From positions 1 through 29,744 of the forward strand of contig CAAETU010000033.1 of assembly GCA_900759045.1 (NCBI GenBank): a stretch of 29,744 nt of DNA, given 5' to 3'. This document shows, in pieces, positions 7,577-16,143 of the stretch. The position numbers were made by a program, and so were the translations under genes. The DNA is from an uncultured Collinsella sp. (GTDB taxonomy: Bacteria > Actinomycetota > Coriobacteriia > Coriobacteriales > Coriobacteriaceae). The notes under the pieces are model-generated. The model was not told the origin of the DNA, made no database searches, and was given only the letters and a program-made list of their open reading frames with translations. Every line of letters begins with the position of its first letter. The first letter of the stretch is position 1.

Positions 7577-8593
7577 ATGACATGGGAATGCCCTATCTGT
7601 GGTCTTATAAACGATGATGCCCGCGATATGTGCGAGGACTGTGGGACGCCGCGTCCCGCTGGTGCGGTCCCCGCGCCTTCGGCCCCTGCGCCCGCGGTCT
7701 CGGCACCCGAGGCGCCAGTCACCTCGGCGTCCGGCTTTGCCGCCGCGGTCGCTGAGCGTCCGGCTCCCGCCGCCTATCCTGCAACATCATCGATGGGCGG
7801 TGCTTCGCGGCCTCAGCGTCCCGCACCCCAGCAGGCACATCAGACTGCTCCTGCTCCCACGCCGCAGCCTACCCCCATGCCCGTTCCGCAACCTGCTCCG
7901 GTTCCTGCGCCGCAGCCCGCGCCTGCGCCAAGGCCGCAGCCGACGCCTGCTCCAATGCCGCAGCCCGCGCCGCAACCCATGGCGAATGCTGCAGCTACTC
8001 CTGCGGTTCCTGCGCTTACGCTTGCCGATCCAGTAATGGGTGAGCAGCTTCGTCTCACGGACGCTGCCGTGCTTGGACGCAACGTGTTTCCTTCTATGGC
8101 TTCGAACTTTGCCATGTCCCGGCAGCATGCCAGCGTTCGTTTTGAGCGGGGCACATGGATGGTTGCCGATGAGGGGTCCAATAACGGAACGGCTCTTATG
8201 CGTGGCGGCCAGATCCTCAACTTGGTTCCCGGCGTGGCCCAGCCGATTCATACCGGCGATACGCTACTCATTCCGGCTGCGTCTGGCGAATTTGCCCAAT
8301 TGCGTCTGACGGTTACTGTGGAGGAACCGCCTGCGGCGCAACCCGTGCAGACCCAGGCTTGGTCTGCGCCTCAGCCCGCGTCTGCTGCGGCACCGGTTGT
8401 TTCTGCTGCTGGTGAGTCTGCGGGTGTCGAGGGCTGGTTTGTCGAGTGCCCCGAGTGCGGTCGTTTGCATCTCGTTGCTGATGAGCGTGCAAAGGTTGGG
8501 GATGGCTGTGAGGAATGCGGTTGCTCGCTTGCACGTACCTCGGCCGTGTACCGTACACTCGATCCGGGCGAGGATTACGCCGATGTTCGTTAG
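7577..8593 (+). CDS. Zinc-finger / FHA-domain adaptor protein
   Basis: This 338-residue protein has three parts. First is a RanBP2-like zinc finger with W-x-C-x2-C-x10-C-x2-C (Trp3, Cys5, Cys8, Cys19, Cys22). A long Ala/Pro linker to about residue 145 has repeated PQPAP/PQPTP units. An FHA domain (about 150-245) shows LGRN, SRQHA and SNNGT, the usual phosphothreonine-contact loops. A second zinc ribbon near the end (CPECG then CEECG) completes it. It would read phosphothreonine made by the kinases here and bring two zinc modules, possibly protein-binding, to the target. It overlaps the radical SAM gene by 11 bases, so translation of the two is likely coupled. The ribosome binding site is GAGGT before the ATG. 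Confidence 0.92.
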   Translation: MTWECPICGLINDDARDMCEDCGTPRPAGAVPAPSAPAPAVSAPEAPVTSASGFAAAVAERPAPAAYPATSSMGGASRPQRPAPQQAHQTAPAPTPQPTPMPVPQPAPVPAPQPAPAPRPQPTPAPMPQPAPQPMANAAATPAVPALTLADPVMGEQLRLTDAAVLGRNVFPSMASNFAMSRQHASVRFERGTWMVADEGSNNGTALMRGGQILNLVPGVAQPIHTGDTLLIPAASGEFAQLRLTVTVEEPPAAQPVQTQAWSAPQPASAAAPVVSAAGESAGVEGWFVECPECGRLHLVADERAKVGDGCEECGCSLARTSAVYRTLDPGEDYADVR

Positions 8594-9179
8594 CCATGTG
8601 CTTGCCCCCGTCGTCTCGCTGGGTCCGGGAGAACGTATTGTTGTCTGGACCGCTGGTTGTTCAAAGCGTTGTGTCGGATGTATTTCGCCCCAATGGCGCA
8701 ACCAGCTGCCCGAGCAGGATGTCGATGTTGATGAGCTTGCGCAGATGTTGCTCGATACCGCGCGCGAGCACGGCGTACATCGGCTGACGGTTTCGGGTGG
8801 AGATCCGCTCGAGCAGGCATCAGAGCTCGTGAAGCTACTGGCAACGATCCGCTGCGCTTACGATGACATTCTCGTTTACACCGGATTTACGCTCGAAGAG
8901 TTGCCGCAGGTGATCGGTGCGGATACGTGGGAGACGCTTAAGTCTCTTATCGATGTGCTGATTGACGGTCCGTACGTAGACGAGCTCAACGTGCCCGATT
9001 GTGCGCTGCGCGGCTCGACTAACCAGCGCGTAATCTACCTGAGCGACCGCCCACACGATGATTACGACCAGTATCTTCAACAGCCTCGTCAGCTTCAAAA
9101 CTATGTCCAGGACGGCACGGTTATCACCGTTGGTATTGCCGACCGTTACCACCATGATTTTTCTGCCAAGGAGGTATAA
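8583..9179 (+). CDS. NrdG-like radical SAM protein
   Basis: A short, 198-residue radical SAM protein. The iron-sulfur motif is CSKRCVGC (Cys26, Cys30, Cys33; C-x3-C-x2-C) and the SAM-binding SGGDPLE lies at 71-77. Size and motifs match activases such as NrdG, which install a glycyl radical on anaerobic ribonucleotide reductase. No glycyl-radical enzyme is encoded in the window, and the gene is embedded between an FHA adaptor and an AAA+ unfoldase, so a different substrate is likely (inference). The start is ATG 8583, overlapping the previous gene, with GGGCGAGGA about 9 bases upstream; a longer in-frame reading from 8397 would lie over the FHA gene. The stop is followed after three bases by the AAA+ gene. 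Confidence 0.9.
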   Translation: MFVSHVLAPVVSLGPGERIVVWTAGCSKRCVGCISPQWRNQLPEQDVDVDELAQMLLDTAREHGVHRLTVSGGDPLEQASELVKLLATIRCAYDDILVYTGFTLEELPQVIGADTWETLKSLIDVLIDGPYVDELNVPDCALRGSTNQRVIYLSDRPHDDYDQYLQQPRQLQNYVQDGTVITVGIADRYHHDFSAKEV

Positions 9180-9182
9180 CAC

Positions 9183-11138
9183 ATGGCAACTGATTTCGAG
9201 CGCCAATCCTGGCAGCGCGAGATGCTCAACTTTAAAGGAGTGAAGAGCCTCTTTATCCTTGAGGGCAACGTGAACGACAAGTATCCCGATGTGGTCGATG
9301 GCGGGCTCCAGTTTTCGGAGCTTGCCGAGGTCGTGCGCGGCCTTTTTGAAGACGCAAATGGCTCAGTTGAGTACAACGTGGCATATTTCGATCCCATCCA
9401 GCTGTTCTCGAGCAGCATGGGCAACGTCGATTGCAAGCGCCTGGTGTCGCTGGCTCATGACGAGGCTTCCAAGAGCGACGACCGCATGATGGAGGCGAAC
9501 GCCTGCATCGCCGATGGCCGCCAGGCGTATGCCACCGAGCAGTCGAGCCTGCCATCATACGGCGAGGTTATCCGCTCAATGTTGCGCCTTAAATACAACG
9601 ACAACCCCGATGGCGGCACCGAGGCCAAGCCGCTTTGTGTGATCGTCAACATGGCGTCGCGCCTGCTTGCATCCTCGACTGGCCTTATGCCCGACGAGAC
9701 GCAGTTCTTCCTCAACCTGTACCTTGGCGCCAGCAAAGCACGCCTTATTAACCGCACGGCTGTCAACACGCTCATTCTGGTAACGGATAACGTGCGCAAC
9801 CTGCCTGTGTGGTTTATCGAGGAGAACCCCTTCTTGCGTACCATCACGCTGCCGCACCCCGATCGTGATATGCGTGAGGCCTATATCCAAAGCAAGTTTG
9901 GCTTTGGCGAGGCGCTGTCCGATTCCGATGACCGCGCGGTACGTCGCTTTATCGACACCACCGACGGCATGAGCGTTAAGGAGCTCGAGGGGCTGCAGCG
10001 CATGTACCAGCGCGATATGCAAAACCCCGATGCTTCCATCGAGGCCATCCTTCCCAAGCTCGTCGACGTGTATAAGTACGGTTTTCGCGAGAACAAATGG
10101 CAGCAGATGTTCGAGAAGCTCGAAGAGGATCCCGAGGCAAAGATTAAACGCCGCGTGAAGGGCCAGGACGAGGCCGTTGAGAAGGCCGTCACCGTGCTCA
10201 AGCGCTCCGTTATGGGCCTTTCAGGCGCCACCCATTCGTCTGGTTCCAAGCCCAAAGGCGTCCTGTTTTTGAGCGGTCCCACCGGTACCGGTAAGACCGA
10301 GATCGTTAAGGCCATTACGGAGCTCCTCTTTGGCGATGAGCGCAGCATGCTGCGTTTTGATATGTCCGAGTACGGTGCCGAGAACTCCGATCAAAAGCTC
10401 TTTGGCGCTCCTCCGGGATACGTGGGCTATGCCGAGGGCGGTCAGCTGACCAATGCGGTCAAGGCCAATCCGTTCTCGGTGGTTCTTTTCGACGAGATTG
10501 AGAAGGCCGCGCCGAGCATTATGGACAAGTTCCTGCAGATCCTCGAAGATGGACGCCTGACCGATGGCCAGGGCAATACCGTGTACTTCTCTGAGACAGT
10601 CATCTTCTTTACGAGCAACATCGGCTTTTCCAAGATTGAAATCGATGCGCAGGGCAACGAAGTTCGTAATACCATCGCGCCCAACACGCCCTATGACGAG
10701 ATTTGCGAGCGCGTGCGCACCGAGATGGATCGCGAGTTTAAGCCCGAGTTCTTGGGCCGTATCGGCGACAACGTGGTCATCTTCAACTTTATCGACGATG
10801 CCGTGGCGCTTCAGATCCTCAATTCCAAGATCGATGCCGTTAACCGCAACGTGCATAAGGCACAGCCCGATATTACGGTTGAGGCGACCGATGCCGCCCG
10901 CGAGCTGCTGCACTCCATTGCCATGACGGACGCCGTCAAAGCCAAGGGCGGCCGCGGCATTGGCAACTTGGTGGAGAGCGGCTACCTTAACGGGCTTTCC
11001 GATTTTCTGTTTGAACACCGCGCCGAGTGGCGCGGTCGCCCCGGTATGGTGGCACGCGCCGTGCCGCAGGGCGAGGGCGATGATGCTCATATCGCATTTG
11101 AGCTCGTGCCCGGATCGATGGGAGGCGATTGGCGATGA
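9183..11138 (+). CDS. ClpB/ClpA-like AAA+ unfoldase with a degenerate first ATPase domain
   Basis: A 651-residue protein. The second half is a Clp-type D2 ATPase: Walker A GPTGTGKT (365-372), pore loop GYVGY (412-416), Walker B VVLFDE (433-438), sensor-1 TSN, the Arg-finger region EFLGRIG and a GGRGIGN sensor-2-like motif. The first half looks like an AAA+ fold that lost Walker A: CVIVNMASRLL and LILVTDN resemble Walker B and sensor-1 strands, and RTITLPHPDRDMREAYI is typical AAA+ wording. Clp_N repeats and the ClpB middle coiled coil are absent, and I see no clear ClpP-docking loop. It should thread proteins through a ring for remodelling, not necessarily for degradation. A strong AAGGAGGT precedes the ATG. 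Its TGA overlaps the phosphatase start (ATGA), so the two are translationally coupled. Confidence 0.93.
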   Translation: MATDFERQSWQREMLNFKGVKSLFILEGNVNDKYPDVVDGGLQFSELAEVVRGLFEDANGSVEYNVAYFDPIQLFSSSMGNVDCKRLVSLAHDEASKSDDRMMEANACIADGRQAYATEQSSLPSYGEVIRSMLRLKYNDNPDGGTEAKPLCVIVNMASRLLASSTGLMPDETQFFLNLYLGASKARLINRTAVNTLILVTDNVRNLPVWFIEENPFLRTITLPHPDRDMREAYIQSKFGFGEALSDSDDRAVRRFIDTTDGMSVKELEGLQRMYQRDMQNPDASIEAILPKLVDVYKYGFRENKWQQMFEKLEEDPEAKIKRRVKGQDEAVEKAVTVLKRSVMGLSGATHSSGSKPKGVLFLSGPTGTGKTEIVKAITELLFGDERSMLRFDMSEYGAENSDQKLFGAPPGYVGYAEGGQLTNAVKANPFSVVLFDEIEKAAPSIMDKFLQILEDGRLTDGQGNTVYFSETVIFFTSNIGFSKIEIDAQGNEVRNTIAPNTPYDEICERVRTEMDREFKPEFLGRIGDNVVIFNFIDDAVALQILNSKIDAVNRNVHKAQPDITVEATDAARELLHSIAMTDAVKAKGGRGIGNLVESGYLNGLSDFLFEHRAEWRGRPGMVARAVPQGEGDDAHIAFELVPGSMGGDWR

Positions 11139-11896
11139 CGAAGTTTGTCGCTGCAGCAAAAACTCAAGCGGGAACCAATCACCCCGTCAACGAGGACCGC
11201 TTGCTTCTTGACGGCAACGTCCTTTGCTATGGTCTGGTGGGCGATGGCGAGCGCGAGATGGGCTGCATGGCAGTCTTTGACGGTGTGAGCGAAGGCGGGC
11301 ACGGAGCGGCCGCCTCGACGCTTGCTGCTCAGGCGTTTGCGCAGGCCGTGCGCGTCTTTGATACCGATGCTGTCAACGCGTTACAGGAGCGCCTACGCAT
11401 GGCGGGCGAGCGAGCCGAGAACGATGTTGAGACGTATGCGGCTCGCTATGGACTGTCTGTTGCCGCATCCACGGTTGCCGGCCTCGTGGTTGCTCCTGAC
11501 GGGCACGGTGCTGTTTTTAATGCCGGCGATTCTCGCGTGTACCGACTGCGTGGCGGTGTGCTTGCCGTGCTTAGCTGTGACCACACGCCTGAGCGGCGCG
11601 TGGGCGGCGTTGGCGCTGAATACAGAGACGACGCCGTTTCGCATTGTATTGAGCTCGCGATTGGACTCAATCAGGGCGGTCGCAATCTAGAGGTCAAGAC
11701 GACCGTGATGCTTCCGGGCGATCGCTATCTGATCTGTTCCGATGGTATCGATGGGCAGATTGCGCAGGAGCGTTTGCAGCAGATGCTTGCGAGCAATTCG
11801 ACATGCGCACAGTTGTGCGAAGAACTATATGCCGAGGCTCGGGTGAACGGCTCGACGGACGATGCGACGCTGATTGTAATTGAGGTGGGGGAGTAG
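11135..11896 (+). CDS. PP2C-family Ser/Thr protein phosphatase
   Basis: The 253-residue protein has the PP2C metal-binding motifs: NED (19-21), VFDGVSEGGHG (47-57), AGDSRVYRL, ICSDGIDG and STDDATLIVI near the end. The DG..GG loop carries an unusual two-residue expansion relative to the common DGxGG. No membrane segment is present, so it acts in the cytosol and should reverse phosphorylation by the kinases encoded in this window. The start is ATG 11135, overlapping the preceding stop by four bases and preceded by GGAGG; an in-frame TTG six bases earlier lies too close to that site. The large kinase gene starts two bases after its stop. Confidence 0.94.
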   Translation: MTKFVAAAKTQAGTNHPVNEDRLLLDGNVLCYGLVGDGEREMGCMAVFDGVSEGGHGAAASTLAAQAFAQAVRVFDTDAVNALQERLRMAGERAENDVETYAARYGLSVAASTVAGLVVAPDGHGAVFNAGDSRVYRLRGGVLAVLSCDHTPERRVGGVGAEYRDDAVSHCIELAIGLNQGGRNLEVKTTVMLPGDRYLICSDGIDGQIAQERLQQMLASNSTCAQLCEELYAEARVNGSTDDATLIVIEVGE

Positions 11897-11898
11897 TC

Positions 11899-14800
11899 AT
11901 GTCTGATGAGACGATTACGGTACGCCGAGATGGCGGCAATGACAATGATGAGACCGTAACGGTGCGCCGCGGGAATGCGCCCGTAGGGGGAGAGACGGTT
12001 ACCGTGAACCGTGGTGGCCAGACTTCTGCACCTGGAGAGACCGCGACGGTGCGTCGAGCCGACGCTCCGGCATCTGGTGAAACGGTCACCGTCCGCCGCG
12101 ACGGTACGCCATCGACAAACGAAACCGTAACGGTGCGTCGCCCGATGACCGAATCGAATGGTGAAACGGTAACGATTGCGAGGCCGTCTGTTGGTGCGTC
12201 CGCCGACGGCAAGACCGTTACTGTTTCACGCCCTGGTACTTCTGTGGCAGGCGAAACTGTCACGGTGCCGCGCGCTGCGAGCCCCGACGGCCAGACGGTA
12301 ACTGTCTCGCGCGGCGCCACGGCCAGTCCCAACGGTGAAACGGTGACCGTTTCTCGTGGGGGCGCACATGCTGCCGCTGCATCTGCCTCGCCTTTTGTTG
12401 CGGAGGATGCGACGGTTGTCTCGAATGACGGGCAGCGGTTTATTATTCATTTGGGACAGGTCATTGGCCATGGCGGTCAATCTACCATTGTTGCCGCCGA
12501 GCGGGTGAGCGATGGTTTGGCATGCGTTGCCAAGGTCTTTAAGCCTCTTGTGGGCGCCGAGCGTTCGGCATATCAAAAGGTGGTAAGCGCCGTAATGGGG
12601 CTTAATGGCCGCCCCGTGTCTCAAACGCATCTGCTGCCCATCTTTGCCTATCTGCACCAGGGCCTGAGCGCGACCGAAGTGGGTGCTGCGGCTCCTCAGC
12701 TGTGGGATGTTTCCATTACGCCGCTGGCCACATGCCTTTTTGATCGTCCCCGTAGCAAGAATATGGTTAAGAGCCGCGTGATTCCCGAGCTCAGTCAGGC
12801 AATCGAGTTGCTCCATACCGAGCTTGGCATTGTCCATCGTGACATTAAGCCGCAGAACGTCTACCTGTACGACAAGCAGATCGTGCTTGGAGATTATGGC
12901 TCCGCCCGCTCGCTTGCCGGATTTGACAGCCGACTGACGAACACCATGACGCGCTCCGACGGCTACACGCCCGGTCGTGGTGGCATGGTCGACCCTCGAA
13001 ACGACTGGTATTCGTTTGGCTACACGATCTGGACGCTCTACGAAAACAATGTCCATCCGCTGCAGGAGTTCATAAACGACAATACGCTTTCCGATCGCCA
13101 AGAGACGGGCGAGCCTGCAGACTTCAACCATCCGGAAGATGCGACCTTGGGAAACCTCCTCAAGGGCCTGACGTTTGAGCTTTCGGGCGAGCGTTTTGGC
13201 TATGAAGAGGTTAAAGACTGGATGGCCGACCCAGATAATTTCTATCGCAAACTTCCCACCATGGATGCCGGTAGCGCACGCAAACCTTACGAGTTTGCCG
13301 GCAAGCTGTATAGCGATCCGGTGTTGCTCGCTCGCACGCTGTCCTCCAATTGGGACGAGGCCAAGCTTCGCATGAGCCAGCAGCAGCTCGAAAACCTGAT
13401 GGGCGACTGGGGTGAAAATGACCTGCAGACCAGGATTCACCAGTTGGTCGAAGAGGATATCCAGACAGCGTCCAATCCCGACCTGGCCCTTGCTTGCGTA
13501 ATCTATGAGATGTCCAACGGCAAGATTATGTCGTGGCGCGGCGAGGATGTCTCTCTCACCGATGCGAGCGATGCCCTTCCGGCACGCATCGCCAAGATGG
13601 ATGTCACCGAAATTGATCGCTACGCCGTTCTGTCCGGTCTCGACGGGTCAAAATCGTCAGGCGTGCTGCCTTCGGGATTTTTATCCCGCATTCTTTCTCA
13701 AGACAACGATCTCAACGATGAACGCGCAAAGCTTGCTGCCGATATTCATGAACTCGAAAAGTTGGCGCTGCACTCGAGTGATCCTCATTTCGCTGCTTGT
13801 TTATTCAAGGGGTTGCTGACGCGCAACGAGGAGAAAAGTTCTGCTGCTCAGACGGTGCTTATGTCGGTTGTTAATCGTCCGGCGGCGTTTTTTGGCGTTT
13901 GCTCGTCGGCTCACAAGCTGGATGAATTCTTGCTCAATTTTGCGGGCGTTTCTGAGATGGCGGCAATTATCTCGGCTCGAGATGCGGCAACTTCGCACGG
14001 AGCCGTCGATATAGATGTCGTGATCGATTATATGGATAAGGTCGCGGTCAATAAGAAAGCGGTGCGCGCGTTTTATCGTAAGTTTGGTAGCTATGCTGCT
14101 TGGCTGTGGCTTGCCGCCCACACCGACCTCTACGACTCGGCCCAAGGCTCTGTGGGCGAGGCGGTTAAAATTGCCCTGCTCGGATTGAATCCGCCGGCAA
14201 ACACTGCCGTTTCCATGCTCATCCAGGCTGGTTCCAACGCGCGTCTTGAGGGAATCAAGCTTCGGGAAGATATGGAGCTCACGCCTGTTCCGTATGTGAA
14301 CGGCTGGGAAGTCGACGGAAAGCACGGAACGCGCCCCTGCACGCGCAATGCGCTGTTTTGCGCTCAGGTCGGCGACGATGCCGTGCCACGCGGCTATGTG
14401 GCCGAGCTTATATCCCAAGGCGTTGACGAGCGGTTGCTCGCGGCTCGCGGCGTAAGGCTTCTTGCAGATGAAAGCTTGATCTCCTCTGCCGAATATGCTG
14501 AGTTCCTCGAGGATAGCCGCGGTGTTGCAGACGGCTCCTTAAAGGCCGCTATCGAGCAGGATACACGCGATTACGGTGTCGTTGAGGGTATTGCCGATAG
14601 CGATGCTCGCGCTGCTGCCATAAAGAAGGAGCAGCGGGGTGTTTTGATGTATACCGTTCTTGTGGCGCTTCTTTACTGCATCCTTATCATGTGCTCCCGT
14701 GGTGCCTTTGGTCAGCTGATTGTTTCTTGGGGTTCGTTTGGTCCGCTTGCGGGCATTTTCCTGGCGGTTGCGTTTATTGGCTGCTTTGGTTTTCTCGCTC

Positions 14801-15399
14801 TCAATCTTCTGCGCTCTTATTCGGCCGCCGATCGTGTTAGCGCGCTTAGGAACGATATCGATGCCAATTCGGATGCGCTTGAACGATATTTGCTCCAGCT
14901 CGTTGAGTTTGCCGATCGTAAGGGGCAGGTTTTTGAGGAGCTTGCGATGTCGGCAGACGACAAGCCTCTTGCTCAGGTCGGTTCGCTTGCATTTTCAAGT
15001 GGTCGTGCGCCGGCGGCGTTTTACATGGATCCGCAGTTGATGGACAGACTGGGACGCTATGCTGGCCGCTTGGTCGTTTTCGTTCCGCTTGTCACCAGCG
15101 CCTTTGGGTTTATGGGAACGATGTTTGTTGATGGCGACACGTTTACCAAGCTTGACGTAGTAATGGCGATTCTCATCGGTGGGATGACGGTCATGCTTCT
15201 CTTTGGAGACGATGCTCACCCCGGTAGTGCGAAGTCGATTCGCACCTGGCTTTTCTCTTGGATCCTGCCGATCGTCATCGAGTTTTTCCTCTGGGGTATC
15301 GTGACCATTGCACAGCTGCTTAGTATCTTCGGATTTATTGTGATGCTGATTGGCTTTGGTATCTGCGCGTTCTTCTTCTACCTTTTCCTTTCCGCCTAA
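11899..15399 (+). CDS. Large multi-pass membrane Ser/Thr kinase with N-terminal ETVTVRR repeats
   Basis: An 1166-residue kinase of unusual layout. Residues 3-154 hold eleven copies of a short threonine repeat (consensus GETVTVRR), spaced about 10 to 17 residues apart. The kinase domain follows (about 175-450): IGHGGQSTI, Lys212 in VAKVFKP, HRDIKPQN (313-320), DYG (332-334) and WYSFGYTIW. A helical region of unknown type spans about 450-910. At the end come about five to seven hydrophobic segments (near 915-935, 945-970, 1058-1080, 1085-1105 and two or three more to the C-terminus), so the protein is membrane-bound with the kinase in the cytosol. The repeat threonines are likely autophosphorylation sites for the FHA proteins (inference). 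GGGGGAG precedes the ATG. Confidence 0.93.
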   Translation: MSDETITVRRDGGNDNDETVTVRRGNAPVGGETVTVNRGGQTSAPGETATVRRADAPASGETVTVRRDGTPSTNETVTVRRPMTESNGETVTIARPSVGASADGKTVTVSRPGTSVAGETVTVPRAASPDGQTVTVSRGATASPNGETVTVSRGGAHAAAASASPFVAEDATVVSNDGQRFIIHLGQVIGHGGQSTIVAAERVSDGLACVAKVFKPLVGAERSAYQKVVSAVMGLNGRPVSQTHLLPIFAYLHQGLSATEVGAAAPQLWDVSITPLATCLFDRPRSKNMVKSRVIPELSQAIELLHTELGIVHRDIKPQNVYLYDKQIVLGDYGSARSLAGFDSRLTNTMTRSDGYTPGRGGMVDPRNDWYSFGYTIWTLYENNVHPLQEFINDNTLSDRQETGEPADFNHPEDATLGNLLKGLTFELSGERFGYEEVKDWMADPDNFYRKLPTMDAGSARKPYEFAGKLYSDPVLLARTLSSNWDEAKLRMSQQQLENLMGDWGENDLQTRIHQLVEEDIQTASNPDLALACVIYEMSNGKIMSWRGEDVSLTDASDALPARIAKMDVTEIDRYAVLSGLDGSKSSGVLPSGFLSRILSQDNDLNDERAKLAADIHELEKLALHSSDPHFAACLFKGLLTRNEEKSSAAQTVLMSVVNRPAAFFGVCSSAHKLDEFLLNFAGVSEMAAIISARDAATSHGAVDIDVVIDYMDKVAVNKKAVRAFYRKFGSYAAWLWLAAHTDLYDSAQGSVGEAVKIALLGLNPPANTAVSMLIQAGSNARLEGIKLREDMELTPVPYVNGWEVDGKHGTRPCTRNALFCAQVGDDAVPRGYVAELISQGVDERLLAARGVRLLADESLISSAEYAEFLEDSRGVADGSLKAAIEQDTRDYGVVEGIADSDARAAAIKKEQRGVLMYTVLVALLYCILIMCSRGAFGQLIVSWGSFGPLAGIFLAVAFIGCFGFLALNLLRSYSAADRVSALRNDIDANSDALERYLLQLVEFADRKGQVFEELAMSADDKPLAQVGSLAFSSGRAPAAFYMDPQLMDRLGRYAGRLVVFVPLVTSAFGFMGTMFVDGDTFTKLDVVMAILIGGMTVMLLFGDDAHPGSAKSIRTWLFSWILPIVIEFFLWGIVTIAQLLSIFGFIVMLIGFGICAFFFYLFLSA
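11905..12357 (+). repeat. Eleven degenerate ETVTVRR repeats in the large kinase
   Basis: The units read, in order, DETITVRR, DETVTVRR, GETVTVNR, GETATVRR, GETVTVRR, NETVTVRR, GETVTIAR, GKTVTVSR, GETVTVPR, GQTVTVSR, GETVTVSR, with Gly/Ala/Pro/Ser-rich spacers that vary in length. The DNA copies differ at synonymous positions, so this is selection on the peptide rather than a recent tandem expansion. Confidence 0.93.
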
Positions 15400-15400
15400 T

Positions 15401-15418
15401 AGAGCGGGTCGCTCTTTT
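15401..15418 (+). terminator. Weak terminator after the large kinase gene
   Basis: AGAGCG and CGCTCT pair around a 3-base loop and are followed by TTT, directly after the stop codon. The short stem suggests attenuation rather than a full stop. Confidence 0.5.
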
Positions 15419-15432
15419 CATGAACTGTTTTG

Positions 15433-15476
15433 GGTCGCCAAGGAGGGTTTCTGACTCCTTGGTGACCTGTTAATTT
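15433..15476 (+). terminator. Strong hairpin before the 208-residue gene, probable terminator or attenuator
   Basis: A 13-bp stem with one G-U pair (15433-15445 with 15455-15467) and a 9-base loop is followed by TGTTAATTTT. It would reduce transcription into the second half of the array. No palindrome-type promoter is seen between it and the next gene. Confidence 0.65.
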
Positions 15477-15498
15477 TGATAAACGATAGGAGCATGGT

Positions 15499-16125
15499 AT
15501 GCCCACGCTACGACTGGGGAATCTTTTCTCGGATTCCAATAATGGTCGCCAACAGCGACCGATGGTGCCTCGACCGCAGGTTCCCAATACACCGCAACGC
15601 AATGACGGTCTCCATGGCACCGAGCGACGCGCCATGGCTGCCTTTGATGACATGTTGGGTATTGAGAACGTGGCGTCTCAACGCGGCTCTCAAACAAATA
15701 CATACTCGCGTTCGAACATGGCTCAACGTGAGATTCGAAACGACGTGGTGATCAATGAGGGCTTGGGCTCGTACGATGGGCGTCCATGTTCCATTAGGAT
15801 TTACGAGAACCACCTTGAGATTATCGCCAAGCGTGAGGGGTCAACGCTCGATAACCATTCTGTGGTCAAGTCTCTCGTTCCTGGCTTGGGTCATAGCAAG
15901 GCGGTGGCGGGCAGGCTTTTCGCTCCGGGCAATTCCAATCCGCCGATTATCATCCCCTTTAATTCGCTGAGCGGGTTTCAAGAAGTGAGCGGCTTTATGC
16001 CCACGTTCGTCTTTAACCGGCGTAATCCTCAGACCAGAAAGATGGAGACGCACACTATCAAGACGGTGACCAGGGAGTTTGGGTATGCGCTTAACCGCTA
16101 TGCCCAGACACACTTCCATTACTAA
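15499..16125 (+). CDS. Unknown 208-residue protein
   Basis: I do not recognise this protein. Residues 1-85 are polar and poor in predicted structure (Asn, Gln, Arg, Pro-rich). The second half looks folded: a beta-rich segment GRPCSIRIYENHLEIIAKREG at about 95-115, then SLVPGLGHSKAVAGRLF and a final HTIKTVTREFGYALNRYAQ helix. No signal peptide or membrane segment is present. It may be a lipid- or nucleotide-independent adaptor, but nothing supports a specific role. AGGAG lies 6 bases before the ATG. It follows the 15433 hairpin and is 18 bases from the next gene, so it probably begins the second half of the array. Confidence 0.8.
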   Translation: MPTLRLGNLFSDSNNGRQQRPMVPRPQVPNTPQRNDGLHGTERRAMAAFDDMLGIENVASQRGSQTNTYSRSNMAQREIRNDVVINEGLGSYDGRPCSIRIYENHLEIIAKREGSTLDNHSVVKSLVPGLGHSKAVAGRLFAPGNSNPPIIIPFNSLSGFQEVSGFMPTFVFNRRNPQTRKMETHTIKTVTREFGYALNRYAQTHFHY

Positions 16126-16143
16126 TAGATAAAGGCAAAACAT

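Noticed and set aside
12226..13440. 404-codon minus-strand frame across the kinase domain
   Set aside because: It lies opposite HRDIKPQN and other conserved kinase residues and has no start signal.
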